A stretch of DNA of 64,000 nucleotides from Yoonia sp. (lineage in GTDB: Bacteria > Pseudomonadota > Alphaproteobacteria > Rhodobacterales > Rhodobacteraceae): contig NZ_JAGYJK010000018.1 in NCBI RefSeq assembly GCF_018402175.1, positions 248,001 through 312,000 of the forward strand, written 5' to 3'. The position numbers were made by a program, and so were the translations under genes. The notes under the pieces were generated by a model. It ran no database searches and was not told where the DNA came from. It saw only the letters and a program-made list of their open reading frames with translations. Positions 36,415 to 44,758 of this stretch are shown piece after piece. Positions within the stretch are counted from its first letter, which is position 1; every line of letters begins with the position of its first letter.

Positions 36415-36729
36415 ATGACGAACGGATTAATGCGTTTAGCAGATCTGCGACAGCTTCTGTTGGATATGGAACGTGATCTTGGACTTGCTGATCTGCCAGA
36501 GCAGGAGACCCGCCTGCTCTATGCCGTTGCCATACAGACCCGTGCCAAACCAGAGGTTTCGCTGGTCGAATTGCAAGAACATCCGTTGATGGCAGACATA
36601 TCCCGCAGCACGTTTTTTCGGGCACTGAAACATTTGATCAAACGTGGCTACCTCGAAAAGACCGGGGCCGAAAAGCGAGCAGGCTACAAGCTGATCAATG
36701 CGCCGCTTTCTTTGTTGCCGTTACAATAA
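36415..36729 (+). CDS. Small winged-helix DNA-binding protein (MarR-like fold)
   Basis: The 104-residue protein reads as a single winged-helix unit: helices in LRQLLLDMERDLGLADLP and ETRLLYAVAIQT, then the recognition-helix region ISRSTFFRALKHLIKRGYLE and a wing KRAGYKLI. It resembles MarR-like or replication-initiator-like wHTH domains, but I recognise no named family. The ATG at 36415 is preferred to one four codons earlier. It is followed at once by an IS5-family transposase remnant. The target is unknown. Confidence 0.7.
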   Translation: MTNGLMRLADLRQLLLDMERDLGLADLPEQETRLLYAVAIQTRAKPEVSLVELQEHPLMADISRSTFFRALKHLIKRGYLEKTGAEKRAGYKLINAPLSLLPLQ

Positions 36730-36905
36730 TCACGAGACGGAATGCAGGGCGACTTGCCCAAGATGGTAAGGACGTGGCGGAACCAGTCGGCACCGTCTGC
36801 CCGGTTCCGGCGCAGACGGCGGCGCGAGACCGTGCTGAAGTCGGCCACCACGCAATCCAAACCGATCAGATGCAATAGGCACGCGATGAACCCGACCGAT
36901 TGACT
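36728..36905 (-). pseudogene. IS5-family transposase remnant, internally deleted
   Basis: The minus strand reads VGFIACLLHLIGLDCVVADF, then STVSRRRLRR, which matches the TTGFVESLLGLVGLDWTVPDFSTLSRR region of the transposase at 57854. It then jumps to DWFRHVL...CIPSR, a motif from the later catalytic part of IS5 transposases. About 80 residues between are missing, and no ends or inverted repeats are left. Confidence 0.7.
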
Positions 36906-37011
36906 GCCTTGAGAAACTTCACGAGATATTCATCTTAAGGCAACTCGCCTGTTACAAAACAAGCGCGATACCCCATGACCCAAGGTTGGGCAAAATATTC
37001 TGGGGGACATC

Positions 37012-38130
37012 ATGTCATTCAATCGCCGTACAATTCTGAAACTTTCTGCAGCTGGTCTGGCTGCCCCAATGATACTGAGGGCTAATGACGCGCTTGCTGC
37101 GTCCGGCAGCGTCAAGGTTCTTGCATGGGGTGACTACATCCAGCCCAATATAGCTGAAGCGTTCGAGGCCGAAACCGGGATCACGCTTGAGCTGACCACC
37201 TTCGGTTCCAACGATGAAGCCGAAAGCACAATCCGCGCCAATGGTGGCAAAGGTTTTGACATCGTGTTCCCGTCGATCACCAACTCTGCAGGCTATATCG
37301 ACGACAACGGCGACAGCTTCTTTGCCGCTATTCCTGCGGGCGTCAATGTGGACAACGTGATCCCGTCGTTTCTGCGTGACAGTGCTGCCTTGGGCGGTGT
37401 GTTCAAGGGCGAGCAGATCCTGCTGCCGTTCGACTGGGGCACAGAAGGTGTGACCTACAATCAGGCGCAGATGCCGATCAACGGTCAAGTCTCCTATGGC
37501 GATCTCTGGGCCAATGCGGCTAAGGGCAAAGCGGCGTTCCGTCAGAAATCCGTGATCATGGGCACAGGTCTTTATCTCGATGCGATCGGCGAAGTGCCGT
37601 CCAACCGCATGCTGGACGTCTACAAATCCGAAGACGATGCGCGCCGCGTCTGGGGTGCCATCACCCAGTGGATGCTTGAGCGCAAGGACAACTTTGGTGC
37701 CTTCTGGAACAACGCGACCGAGGCCAGCTCGGCCTTTACCGAAGCTGGTGCAATCATTGGCCAGACATGGGATACCACCGGGCTGTTGCTGAACCGCGAC
37801 AATGCCGATTTTGTCTATCGCGCGCCGAAGGAAGGCATCATCACGTGGTTGGACAGCTTTGGCATACTGAAGCAGGCAGAAAACCCCGAACAGGCGGTCG
37901 CCTTCATGAACTTCATGCTCAAGCCTGAAACCGGCGGCATGTTCGCCAACAACACAGGGTATAACTCGGCGGTTGTGGGTGCGGCAGACTTTGCGTCGGA
38001 AGAGTTCAAGACACAGTTCAACGAAGTCTATACCTCCGATGTTCTTGGCAACATGTGGTGGTGGCAAGCGGATACGCCGTTCTTCGGACCGGTACGCGAC
38101 GAGTTCGTTGAGATCATCACCAACGCTTGA
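37012..38130 (+). CDS. Polyamine-type ABC transporter substrate-binding protein, Tat-exported
   Basis: The 372-residue PotD/PotF-like protein binds a cationic or small organic solute in the periplasm. The N-terminus has a twin-arginine motif (NRRTILKLSAAG) followed by a hydrophobic stretch and cleavage near ALA-AS, so it should use the Tat system encoded at 406-1960. The mature part starts VKVLAWGDYIQPNIAEAFE, typical of the spermidine/putrescine-binding group, and contains LPFDWGTEGVTYN. The polyamine-binding aspartates of PotD could not be checked. It is the first gene of an ABC operon and a hairpin follows it. Confidence 0.9.
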   Translation: MSFNRRTILKLSAAGLAAPMILRANDALAASGSVKVLAWGDYIQPNIAEAFEAETGITLELTTFGSNDEAESTIRANGGKGFDIVFPSITNSAGYIDDNGDSFFAAIPAGVNVDNVIPSFLRDSAALGGVFKGEQILLPFDWGTEGVTYNQAQMPINGQVSYGDLWANAAKGKAAFRQKSVIMGTGLYLDAIGEVPSNRMLDVYKSEDDARRVWGAITQWMLERKDNFGAFWNNATEASSAFTEAGAIIGQTWDTTGLLLNRDNADFVYRAPKEGIITWLDSFGILKQAENPEQAVAFMNFMLKPETGGMFANNTGYNSAVVGAADFASEEFKTQFNEVYTSDVLGNMWWWQADTPFFGPVRDEFVEIITNA

Positions 38131-38149
38131 TCGACGGCTTTGAAACTTT

Positions 38150-38185
38150 GGGCGGCCCCGGATAATACCGGTGCCGCCCTTGTGA
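38150..38185 (+). terminator. Intercistronic hairpin after the binding-protein gene
   Basis: GGGCGGC (38150-38156) pairs with GCCGCCC (38173-38179), with an inner CCGG/CCGG pair, followed by TTGTGATT. The T-run is weak, so it more likely limits decay or partly attenuates transcription than fully terminates it. Confidence 0.6.
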
Positions 38186-38201
38186 TTATATAGGAGCTGC
38201 A

Positions 38202-39305
38202 ATGCGCGGAAAATCAGTGACGCTCGAGCAGCTTGAGGTCACCTACCCGAACGGGTTCAAGGCAGTCCATCCGACCGATCTTGTGATCCAGGCAGGCGAA
38301 TTTTTCTCTATTCTTGGCCCGTCTGGCTGTGGCAAAACAACGATCCTGCGGGCTGTGTCGGGATTCGTGGAACCATCTGCCGGGCGTATCTTGATCGGAG
38401 ACGCTGATCAGCGCGGCAAAGGGCCAAATGTGCGCGAAACCGCGCTGATTTTTCAAAACCTCGCATTGTTTCCGTTGATGCGGATCTGGGAAAACGTAGC
38501 CTTTGGGCTGGAAGCACGCGGCGTTGCCAAGCGCGCGCGCCGCGACAAGGCACAAGAACTGCTCGATCTTGTGGCCCTGACGGATCAGGCCGAGAAGACG
38601 CCAGGTGAATTGTCCGGTGGCCAGCGCCAGCGTGTGGCAATCGCGCGGGCATTGGCGGTGGATCCGTCGGTCCTGTTACTGGACGAGCCGCTGTCGGCGC
38701 TGGACCTGAAGCTCCGGCAACATATGCGAGCCGAGCTGCGAAGCATCCAGAAGAAAACTGGTGTGACTTTTATTTATATTACCCACGATCAGGGCGAAGC
38801 GTTAACCATGTCCGACCGGATTGCCGTCATGAACGCGGGGCGTATCGAACAAGTTGGAACGGCTGATGAGGTATACTCCAACCCAGTGTCGGCTTTTTCA
38901 GCGTCGTTTGTCGGTGAAGCCAATCAATTCGCAGGCCGCATTTTGGCACAAGATGGGGAGATGGCGCGGATTGATACCCCGCATGGGCAATTCAACGGGC
39001 GCAACCCGACCGGACTTGTGGTCGGGCAGGAGGCGATATTGTTTGTCAGGCCGGAAAACATTCGCTTTTCTGCGCTGGAAAACGTGCTGCACACGCATCT
39101 GTTGCGCCGCGATCTTGAAGGGCCGTTTGTGAATCTGTTCATGGCGACACAAAGCGGGGCCTGCGTGGCGATGCATGTCCCCAACACCGCAGAGACAAGC
39201 CCTGCCATGGGCACTCAGGTCACGATCGGATTCATGAGCACCACCGCGACTATTCTGCCGCTTGGGCCGGTGGCACGCACCGGACAGGACATCGCCGCAG
39301 AATGA
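38202..39305 (+). CDS. Polyamine-type ABC transporter ATPase (PotA-like)
   Basis: The 367-residue ATPase has Walker A LGPSGCGKTT, Q-loop LIFQNLALFP, signature LSGGQRQR, Walker B LLLDEPLSALD and switch His in ITHDQ. A C-terminal TOBE domain begins near residue 275 (GRNPTGLVVGQEAILFVRPE). This is the spermidine/putrescine/thiosulfate-type layout. It follows the binding-protein gene by 71 bases and overlaps the first permease gene by 4 bases. Its spectrum of substrates is fixed by the binding protein. Confidence 0.93.
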   Translation: MRGKSVTLEQLEVTYPNGFKAVHPTDLVIQAGEFFSILGPSGCGKTTILRAVSGFVEPSAGRILIGDADQRGKGPNVRETALIFQNLALFPLMRIWENVAFGLEARGVAKRARRDKAQELLDLVALTDQAEKTPGELSGGQRQRVAIARALAVDPSVLLLDEPLSALDLKLRQHMRAELRSIQKKTGVTFIYITHDQGEALTMSDRIAVMNAGRIEQVGTADEVYSNPVSAFSASFVGEANQFAGRILAQDGEMARIDTPHGQFNGRNPTGLVVGQEAILFVRPENIRFSALENVLHTHLLRRDLEGPFVNLFMATQSGACVAMHVPNTAETSPAMGTQVTIGFMSTTATILPLGPVARTGQDIAAE

Positions 39306-40708
39306 AAGATCTGGTCCGCAGTTTTGGCAAAGGGCTGACTACTCTGTTCGTTGCGGCTGTTCTGGGCTGGGCGCTGGTGCTTATTATCCTGCCGCAGTTG
39401 GCAATGCTTGAAATGGCGTTGACCAAGCCTGTGCGGCAGCTGGACAGCTCAATCGTTGGTTCGCTCGAAAGGGATGCCGCCAGTTGCGTGAACATCCTTG
39501 GTCAATATGCCGAACCCGACGCGCCCGCGTCTGAGAATGGCGGGATGGCGGTGCCGTCGATGTCGGGCATGGCCGTGCCTTCCCTATCCGGCATGGCGGT
39601 GCCGTCGATGTCGGGCATGGCTGCACCTACGTTGAGCGCGGATGCCGCGCGTCCGTATATTCTGCAATGCGACCGCGCCACGACCCAAAAACGGTTGGTG
39701 CGTGAAGACGGCGCAGAAGTTTACCTTGACCAGTTTTATGACTTACCGCTGCTCAGCGTTGCCGCAGATGCTTCCATCGCAGAGCAGATTGCCGCTGCTG
39801 GACAAATCGAAGCGCTTGCAGCGGGCCTGTATCAGCAACTGCTTGTCGAGGAGGCCAGTTCTGCAAGACTGGGCTTTGGCAATTTCACAGCGATCAGCAA
39901 GCCGGTTTTGATCCCCCGCTCGGAGGAGGCGCAAGCGCAAAGCGATGCCAGCCTGAACGGAAAGGCGATGTCGCTGCTGGGGCTGCGATATGCAGTCGAC
40001 GGCCAGAACTACCAACGTATTGGCATGGAAATACTCGTGCGGACGCTATTTTTCGCGGTTTGCGCAACGATGCTTGCCTTGGTTGTATGTTATCCGGTTG
40101 CGTACAAGGTTGCGCTTGCCACGCCGCCGCAGAAGGTGGTCTGGCTGATGCTGGGCCTGATAATTCCTTATGCAATCGTGGAACTGATGCGCATCTACGC
40201 ATGGACCTCGATCATCGATAATCGGGGACTTATCAATGAAACACTGATGTGGGCTGGCGCTATCACCGAACCGATCCAGTTCAAGCGCTCGGCGCTAACG
40301 GTCTTTGTTGTGATCGTCTACACCTATGTCCTGTTTATGGTTTTCCCGATCTACAACGTGATGAGCACGCTGGACCGCAACCAGATCGATGCGGCCCGTG
40401 ATCTTGGCGCATCAGCGCCCCGCCTGCACTGGCGGATCATCATTCCGCATTCCAAACCCGGTATTGCAGTGGGCTGTATCGCGACGTTCATGCTGGCGGC
40501 TGGCGCGTTCTCGGTGCCTCGGATCATCAGTCGTGGCCTCCAGTCGGAATGGTTCAGCCAGACGATCTACAACAAGTTTTTCGAGGTTAACAATTCCAAC
40601 GTCGGTGCCGCTTATAGTTTTGCATATACGCTGATCTGCTTTTTGATCGTTGGTCTGTTCATGTGGATCATGCGGGCAAGGCTCAAAGATTTTGCGAGGG
40701 TGCAATGA
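39302..40708 (+). CDS. Polyamine-type ABC permease with large repeat-bearing periplasmic loop
   Basis: This is a PotB-like inner-membrane subunit of 468 residues, against about 280-300 for PotB. The first helix is near residues 13-38. The helices of the transport core begin near 245 (LVRTLFFAVCATMLALVVCY), and the coupling EAA loop is DAARDLGASAPRLHWRIIIP. Between lies an extra segment of about 200 residues, probably periplasmic. It carries four tandem eight-residue units of the form GMAVPSMS (residues 81-112). Some relatives of this permease group have a long loop after helix 1, but the repeat is unusual. The rest of the protein looks intact. Confidence 0.88.
   Translation: MKDLVRSFGKGLTTLFVAAVLGWALVLIILPQLAMLEMALTKPVRQLDSSIVGSLERDAASCVNILGQYAEPDAPASENGGMAVPSMSGMAVPSLSGMAVPSMSGMAAPTLSADAARPYILQCDRATTQKRLVREDGAEVYLDQFYDLPLLSVAADASIAEQIAAAGQIEALAAGLYQQLLVEEASSARLGFGNFTAISKPVLIPRSEEAQAQSDASLNGKAMSLLGLRYAVDGQNYQRIGMEILVRTLFFAVCATMLALVVCYPVAYKVALATPPQKVVWLMLGLIIPYAIVELMRIYAWTSIIDNRGLINETLMWAGAITEPIQFKRSALTVFVVIVYTYVLFMVFPIYNVMSTLDRNQIDAARDLGASAPRLHWRIIIPHSKPGIAVGCIATFMLAAGAFSVPRIISRGLQSEWFSQTIYNKFFEVNNSNVGAAYSFAYTLICFLIVGLFMWIMRARLKDFARVQ
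39542..39637 (+). repeat. Tandem 24-bp repeat, four units, inside the permease gene
   Basis: Four in-frame 24-base units encode GMAVPSMS, GMAVPSLS, GMAVPSMS and GMAAPTLS. Units one and three differ at one base, while two and four have diverged. The pattern is that of slipped-strand duplication and may vary in copy number between strains. Confidence 0.9.
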
Positions 40709-41532
40709 CGTCGCAACGCATTTTGAATGCCTATATCGGGGCGTTTCTGGCATTCATGTTTGCACCATTGGTGTTGATGATCATCGCGTCATTCAACGAT
40801 GCCTCGCCGCCCTCGGTGACTGATTGGCGCGGGTTGACGGGCAAATGGTATGCGTTCTTCTGGATGTCCGAGGCGGAGTTGCGCGCCGATCCGGTGCTGC
40901 GTGCGCTGGATCGTGACCGGTTTATCGGTTGTTTTGGCAATTCGCTTCAGGTGGCGGCAGTGGTGGTGCCACTGTCGCTCATTCTCGGCCTTTCCGGCGC
41001 TGTGATGTTGACCCGCTGGCGCAGCAGGGCCAATGGGCTGCTTTGGTGGGTTCTGTTGTCGCCGATGTTGGCACCGGGGATTGTGTTGGGCTTATCGGCC
41101 TTGGTGTTCTGGGGCCGGCTCGGCGTTGGGGCAGGACTTTTCACGATCATGATGGCGCAAGTAACGTTTGTTGCGGGCTACCCCATGCTGATTCTGATGG
41201 CGCGCCTGCAACGCCAGCCGGTTGAATTGGAAGAAGCGGCCCTTGATCTGGGGGCAACCCCGTTTCTGGTCTTCAGACGAATAACTTTGCCGTTTCTGTT
41301 GCCTGCCTTGGCCTCTGCTGCTGTCATCGCCCTGCTCTCCTCGATTGAGAACTACAACACCACGATGTTTGCCAAAGGCGGAGCCTGCACCTTCGCTACC
41401 GAGATCGGCGCCATGAGCCGCAACCCCAACGGCCATCCGCCAGTGATCAATGCCGTAGGCTCGGTCATCATTCTAATCACGGTGAGCGCCGCGTTGGTCC
41501 ACGCAGTTTTAACGCGCCGCGAAATGCGCTAA
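40705..41532 (+). CDS. Polyamine-type ABC permease (PotC-like)
   Basis: The 275-residue inner-membrane subunit has six membrane helices, and the coupling loop EEAALDLGATPFLVFRRITL identifies it as the second permease of a PotABCD-like importer. The start overlaps the previous permease by ATGA. The loop after helix 1 is somewhat long (NDASPPSVTDWRGLTGKWYA, then FWMSEAELRADPVLRALDRD). A hypothetical gene follows after 9 bases and may be cotranscribed. Confidence 0.92.
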   Translation: MTSQRILNAYIGAFLAFMFAPLVLMIIASFNDASPPSVTDWRGLTGKWYAFFWMSEAELRADPVLRALDRDRFIGCFGNSLQVAAVVVPLSLILGLSGAVMLTRWRSRANGLLWWVLLSPMLAPGIVLGLSALVFWGRLGVGAGLFTIMMAQVTFVAGYPMLILMARLQRQPVELEEAALDLGATPFLVFRRITLPFLLPALASAAVIALLSSIENYNTTMFAKGGACTFATEIGAMSRNPNGHPPVINAVGSVIILITVSAALVHAVLTRREMR

Positions 41533-41541
41533 CCTTTGCGC

Positions 41542-42228
41542 ATGAAAATAATCGCCCGATGTCATCCTTTGCTGGAACCGCTTTTACCAAAACCAGTCCG
41601 CGCCACCCATGCGCTGCCCGATTGGCTGGGCGAGATGCCTTCGCAAATTGACGCCGCGACCCTTGGAGGCGCGACCGTCCGCACGCTCAAACACTGTCCG
41701 CCGATCATTGATGCGATGCGGCTGGGTGTTCTGATCTTGTGCCCGACAGACATCACCGTGCGCGGGGGGGTGGTCTCGTGGGATTGGGACCCGCCGATCC
41801 TGACAGACGCCAACATCAGCCGCGCACCCATTGGCGTTCATGTGCCCGAGCAGGCCAAGGGCAGCCCCTATGCAGGACAACAACTTTTTCTGAAATTCAT
41901 GAATTTCTGGACATTGCAAACGCCGCCCGGCTGGTCGCTTTTGTTCATGCACCCACAGGGCTATCCTGATCTGCCATTTACCACGCTGGGCGGTGTGGTC
42001 GATTGCGACACCTATAGTGATGGCTATGTGCATTTTCCCGCGCTTCTCACGCCGGGGTTCGAGGGTGTGATCCCCAAGGGGACGCCCGTCGCACAGGCCG
42101 TGCCCGTTCAAAAAGAGACAGCGCTCGAGATCGCAGCGATGTCACCTGTGCAAGTCGCAGACAACCGCGCTGTGCAAGATGAGCTGGCGCGCACGCCGGG
42201 CCAATACCGCAAGGTATTTCGCCGCTAG
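41542..42228 (+). CDS. Conserved hypothetical protein, DUF6065-like
   Basis: The 228-residue protein has no signal peptide or membrane helix. The central segment FMNFWTLQTPPGWSLLFMHP, followed by YPDLPFTTLGGVVDCDTY and YVHFPALL, resembles the DUF6065 family as I recall it. That family has no known activity; its layout suggests a jelly-roll fold. The ATG at 41542 is taken rather than a TTG two codons earlier. It follows the ABC permease by 9 bases and its end overlaps the convergent TPR gene by 4 bases. A function in the transported compound's metabolism is only suggested by position. Confidence 0.65.
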   Translation: MKIIARCHPLLEPLLPKPVRATHALPDWLGEMPSQIDAATLGGATVRTLKHCPPIIDAMRLGVLILCPTDITVRGGVVSWDWDPPILTDANISRAPIGVHVPEQAKGSPYAGQQLFLKFMNFWTLQTPPGWSLLFMHPQGYPDLPFTTLGGVVDCDTYSDGYVHFPALLTPGFEGVIPKGTPVAQAVPVQKETALEIAAMSPVQVADNRAVQDELARTPGQYRKVFRR

Positions 42229-42776
42229 GGTTCAAGGTTGAGCGGGACAGACCCTTTTGCTGTGCGGGTCAGGGTTTTGATCACCTCAGGCCGCCAGCTG
42301 CGTTCGGCGAGCAACGCATCGCGTAAGTCCGTTATGTCTGATCCTGTCTCAGCGGCAATTCGATAGCGGGCCAATCGCGCCTCCTGATCGCTGTGCGCCA
42401 AGAAACAATCCGTCGCTATATCCCAGTCTCCCAGTCGCAAGGCGACGCGCCCAAGATTGCGTTGTGTGTCTGCGTCGTCCGGCATCAAGACCGATGCTCG
42501 AACAAAGGCGGCCAAGGCATCAGACAACGCCTTGTGTTCCAGTGCGACCCGCCCAAGTTCGAACCAAGCAAGACCATAGCTTGGGTTCGCGGCAACAGCT
42601 CTTTCAAGCCAATGCTTCTTTTGGTCCGGTTTCCCGCCAGCTTCCAACACTTTGGCGAGATTATAGAAGACAGCAGAATGTGGCGCTTTACCCTTGGCAA
42701 GACGTCGCAACAGCCGCTCGGCCGCTGGCCAGTCTTTGGCTGCCAGAAGCGCTGGCAGGAAACTAAGATCTTTCAT
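42225..42776 (-). CDS. Tetratricopeptide-repeat protein
   Basis: The 183-residue soluble protein has at least three TPR units (AVFYNLAKVLEAGGKPDQKK, GLAWFELGRVALEHKALSDA, ADTQRNLGRVALRLGDWDIA) and no signal peptide, so it is probably a cytoplasmic scaffold. It is convergent with the DUF6065-like gene (4-base overlap) and divergent from the PHP gene. Partners are unknown. Confidence 0.8.
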   Translation of the reverse strand: MKDLSFLPALLAAKDWPAAERLLRRLAKGKAPHSAVFYNLAKVLEAGGKPDQKKHWLERAVAANPSYGLAWFELGRVALEHKALSDALAAFVRASVLMPDDADTQRNLGRVALRLGDWDIATDCFLAHSDQEARLARYRIAAETGSDITDLRDALLAERSWRPEVIKTLTRTAKGSVPLNLEP

Positions 42777-42850
42777 TGCGCTCGCTTCCCTTTCGTCACA
42801 GCACTTTCACACAGCATTGTCACAAGCGCATGAGGCAAGAGGTTTATATT

Positions 42851-43771
42851 ATGCAGACTGACATCTTTTCACTTCCCGGTAAATTCTGGCGTGGAAATCT
42901 TCACACGCATTCGACCCGCTCAGACGGAGTGCTGGACCCTGCTGAGGTTTGCCGTCGTTACAAGGCCGAAGGTTACGACTTTATCGCGTTAACCGACCAT
43001 TTCATTGGGCTCTATGACTATCCGATCACGGATACGACCGGCTTCAGGGATGCAAACTTCACAACCATCCTCGGTGCCGAACTGCATTCCGGCGCAATGG
43101 AGAACGGAGAGCTTTGGCATATTCTTGCTGTCGGGTTGCCGGCCGATTTCGCATATGCCGACGTGCCCGATTTCTACGCGACATCCGATCAGGAAAGTGG
43201 CCCCGCGCTGGCCGCACGTGCCCGCGCTGCAGGGGCCTTTGTCGCTGTGGCACACCCCGAATGGTCCGGACTGACAACCGCAGATGCGCGCTCGATCGAG
43301 GCCGCCCACGCGATTGAGGTCTACAACCATGGTTGCGCGACCGGCTGTGATCGTCCTCACGGGTTTTATACGCTGGATCAGTTGCTGACCGAAGGCCGCA
43401 AGCTGATGCTGTGTGCGACCGATGACGCGCATTTTTCTGAACCCGACCACTTTGGTGGATGGGTCATGGTCAAGGCCGAGGAGAACACACCAGAGGCGCT
43501 GCTTGCGGCGCTGAAAGCTGGTCATCACTACAGTTCAACCGGTCCGGACCTGTGGGGCATTGAATGGCACGACGATGCTGTGATCATTGATAGCTCTGCC
43601 GTACGATCGGTGGTTGTACAGGGTCAGGGGTCTGCGGCCGTTGCGGTTCATGGTCAATCCATGACGCGCACACGGGTAAAGCTGGACCGATTCAAAGACA
43701 GCAAATGGTTGCGCATCACGGTGACGGACGCCGCAGGACAACGCGCGTGGTCCAACCCTTATTGGCGCTAG
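42851..43771 (+). CDS. PHP-domain metal-dependent phosphoesterase-like protein
   Basis: The 306-residue protein carries the four PHP motifs: NLHTHSTRSDG, ALTDHF, GAELH and AHPEW, ending with CATDDAH. These residues bind three metal ions in phosphoesterases such as histidinol phosphatase and YciV-like enzymes. The C-terminal 80 residues form an extra beta-rich part (VVVQGQGSAAVAVHGQ, ITVTDAAGQRAWSNPYW), seen in PHP proteins of unknown substrate. The ATG at 42851 has a purine-rich ribosome site (AAGAGG) before it. A strong hairpin terminator follows at 43882. Confidence 0.88.
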   Translation: MQTDIFSLPGKFWRGNLHTHSTRSDGVLDPAEVCRRYKAEGYDFIALTDHFIGLYDYPITDTTGFRDANFTTILGAELHSGAMENGELWHILAVGLPADFAYADVPDFYATSDQESGPALAARARAAGAFVAVAHPEWSGLTTADARSIEAAHAIEVYNHGCATGCDRPHGFYTLDQLLTEGRKLMLCATDDAHFSEPDHFGGWVMVKAEENTPEALLAALKAGHHYSSTGPDLWGIEWHDDAVIIDSSAVRSVVVQGQGSAAVAVHGQSMTRTRVKLDRFKDSKWLRITVTDAAGQRAWSNPYWR

Positions 43772-43881
43772 GTCAGGGTGCGGGCATCGCGCGGCAACAC
43801 ACTGCGATTTCCGCGACACCTGCCCCAACTGGGCGCTTACGAAAATCCAGAAAATATCGGTTATGGGTGCGGCATTGAATT

Positions 43882-43914
43882 AGATGGCACCGGAATCCGG
43901 TGCCATCTATTTTA
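43882..43914 (+). terminator. Strong hairpin terminator after the PHP gene
   Basis: A 12-base perfect stem (AGATGGCACCGG with CCGGTGCCATCT) closes a 3-base loop and is followed by ATTTTAC. It separates the PHP gene from the convergent coiled-coil gene and may serve both strands. Confidence 0.85.
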
Positions 43915-43940
43915 CATTTAACCGGAGCTATGCGCGCCGT

Positions 43941-44657
43941 TTATCCGCGCGCAATCTTCGCGCGGTTGGACGCGATGATTGCTCGGTTCGCTATGATCCT
44001 GGTGCGACGTTCTGAAATTTCAGCCTTATTTTGCGAAATACTCTCACGATTCTCGAGGGTTTTTGTGAGATGCTCTTCAAGTTTGGCTGAATTTTCAGAT
44101 GCAGTTGATCCTAGATCTGCAATGGTTTCTGCATTCGTCGAGATGACCACAGCATTTGCACTTACAGTGGCCTCGGCCATGCTATGTTCACCTGCAATCA
44201 TCGCCGAGTTTGCCGCAAGCTGCGCGCCGTTGAAGGCAACAATTTCTTCGTTAGCTTGCATAATGGCGCGGTTGACGTCGATCAGTTGCGCGTTGAGCTC
44301 GGCCATTCTTGCACTGATTTCAATGACTTTGCTATTGAGTGCGGCGCGATGAACAAGCGCATCAAGCCTGGCTTTGTTGATTTGCGAATTTACAAAATTC
44401 GTCTGCACATCATTCTCTGGCGATAATGTCCGCAGAAAGGCGATGCGATTTGAAAAAATCGCGTCGGTGTTCATATTGGCAAGCTGGCGGTTACCGGCAA
44501 AGGCTGCGGTGTAATTGCTAAGCAGCATCATGCGATTTTCTTCGATCAAAGAACGGTGATCGTATGCGCGGGACTTGTTTCCAAGAACGACAGATTCAAG
44601 CTCCAGAATGCGTGCTTCGTTTTCAGCAATGTTTTTGGCATTTTCTTCAGCAGTCAT
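43941..44657 (-). CDS. Unrecognised helical protein with Asn-periodic heptads
   Basis: The 238-residue protein is almost wholly predicted helix and matches no family I know. Asparagine recurs at seven-residue steps, most clearly at the C-terminus (NRESISQ, NKAEISE, RRTRIIA, NRAIIAS, NRAKIAR). The N-terminus (ENAKNIA, ENEARIL) has the same rhythm. That is a coiled coil with Asn where a hydrophobic core residue is usual. There is no signal peptide or membrane helix, and cysteine is absent. The ATG at 44657 has a near-perfect ribosome site (AAAGGAGG), suggesting high expression. The gene is flanked by a terminator and an IS5-family element and appears monocistronic. Confidence 0.8.
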   Translation of the reverse strand: MTAEENAKNIAENEARILELESVVLGNKSRAYDHRSLIEENRMMLLSNYTAAFAGNRQLANMNTDAIFSNRIAFLRTLSPENDVQTNFVNSQINKARLDALVHRAALNSKVIEISARMAELNAQLIDVNRAIMQANEEIVAFNGAQLAANSAMIAGEHSMAEATVSANAVVISTNAETIADLGSTASENSAKLEEHLTKTLENRESISQNKAEISERRTRIIANRAIIASNRAKIARG

Positions 44658-44758
44658 GTATTCATCCTCCTTTGTTGATGTTGCGGAATAAATATTTGTG
44701 ATCCAGCGTATGTGCCGGATTGTCACATCTATATGTCAATAAAAGTCATGACTGAATA

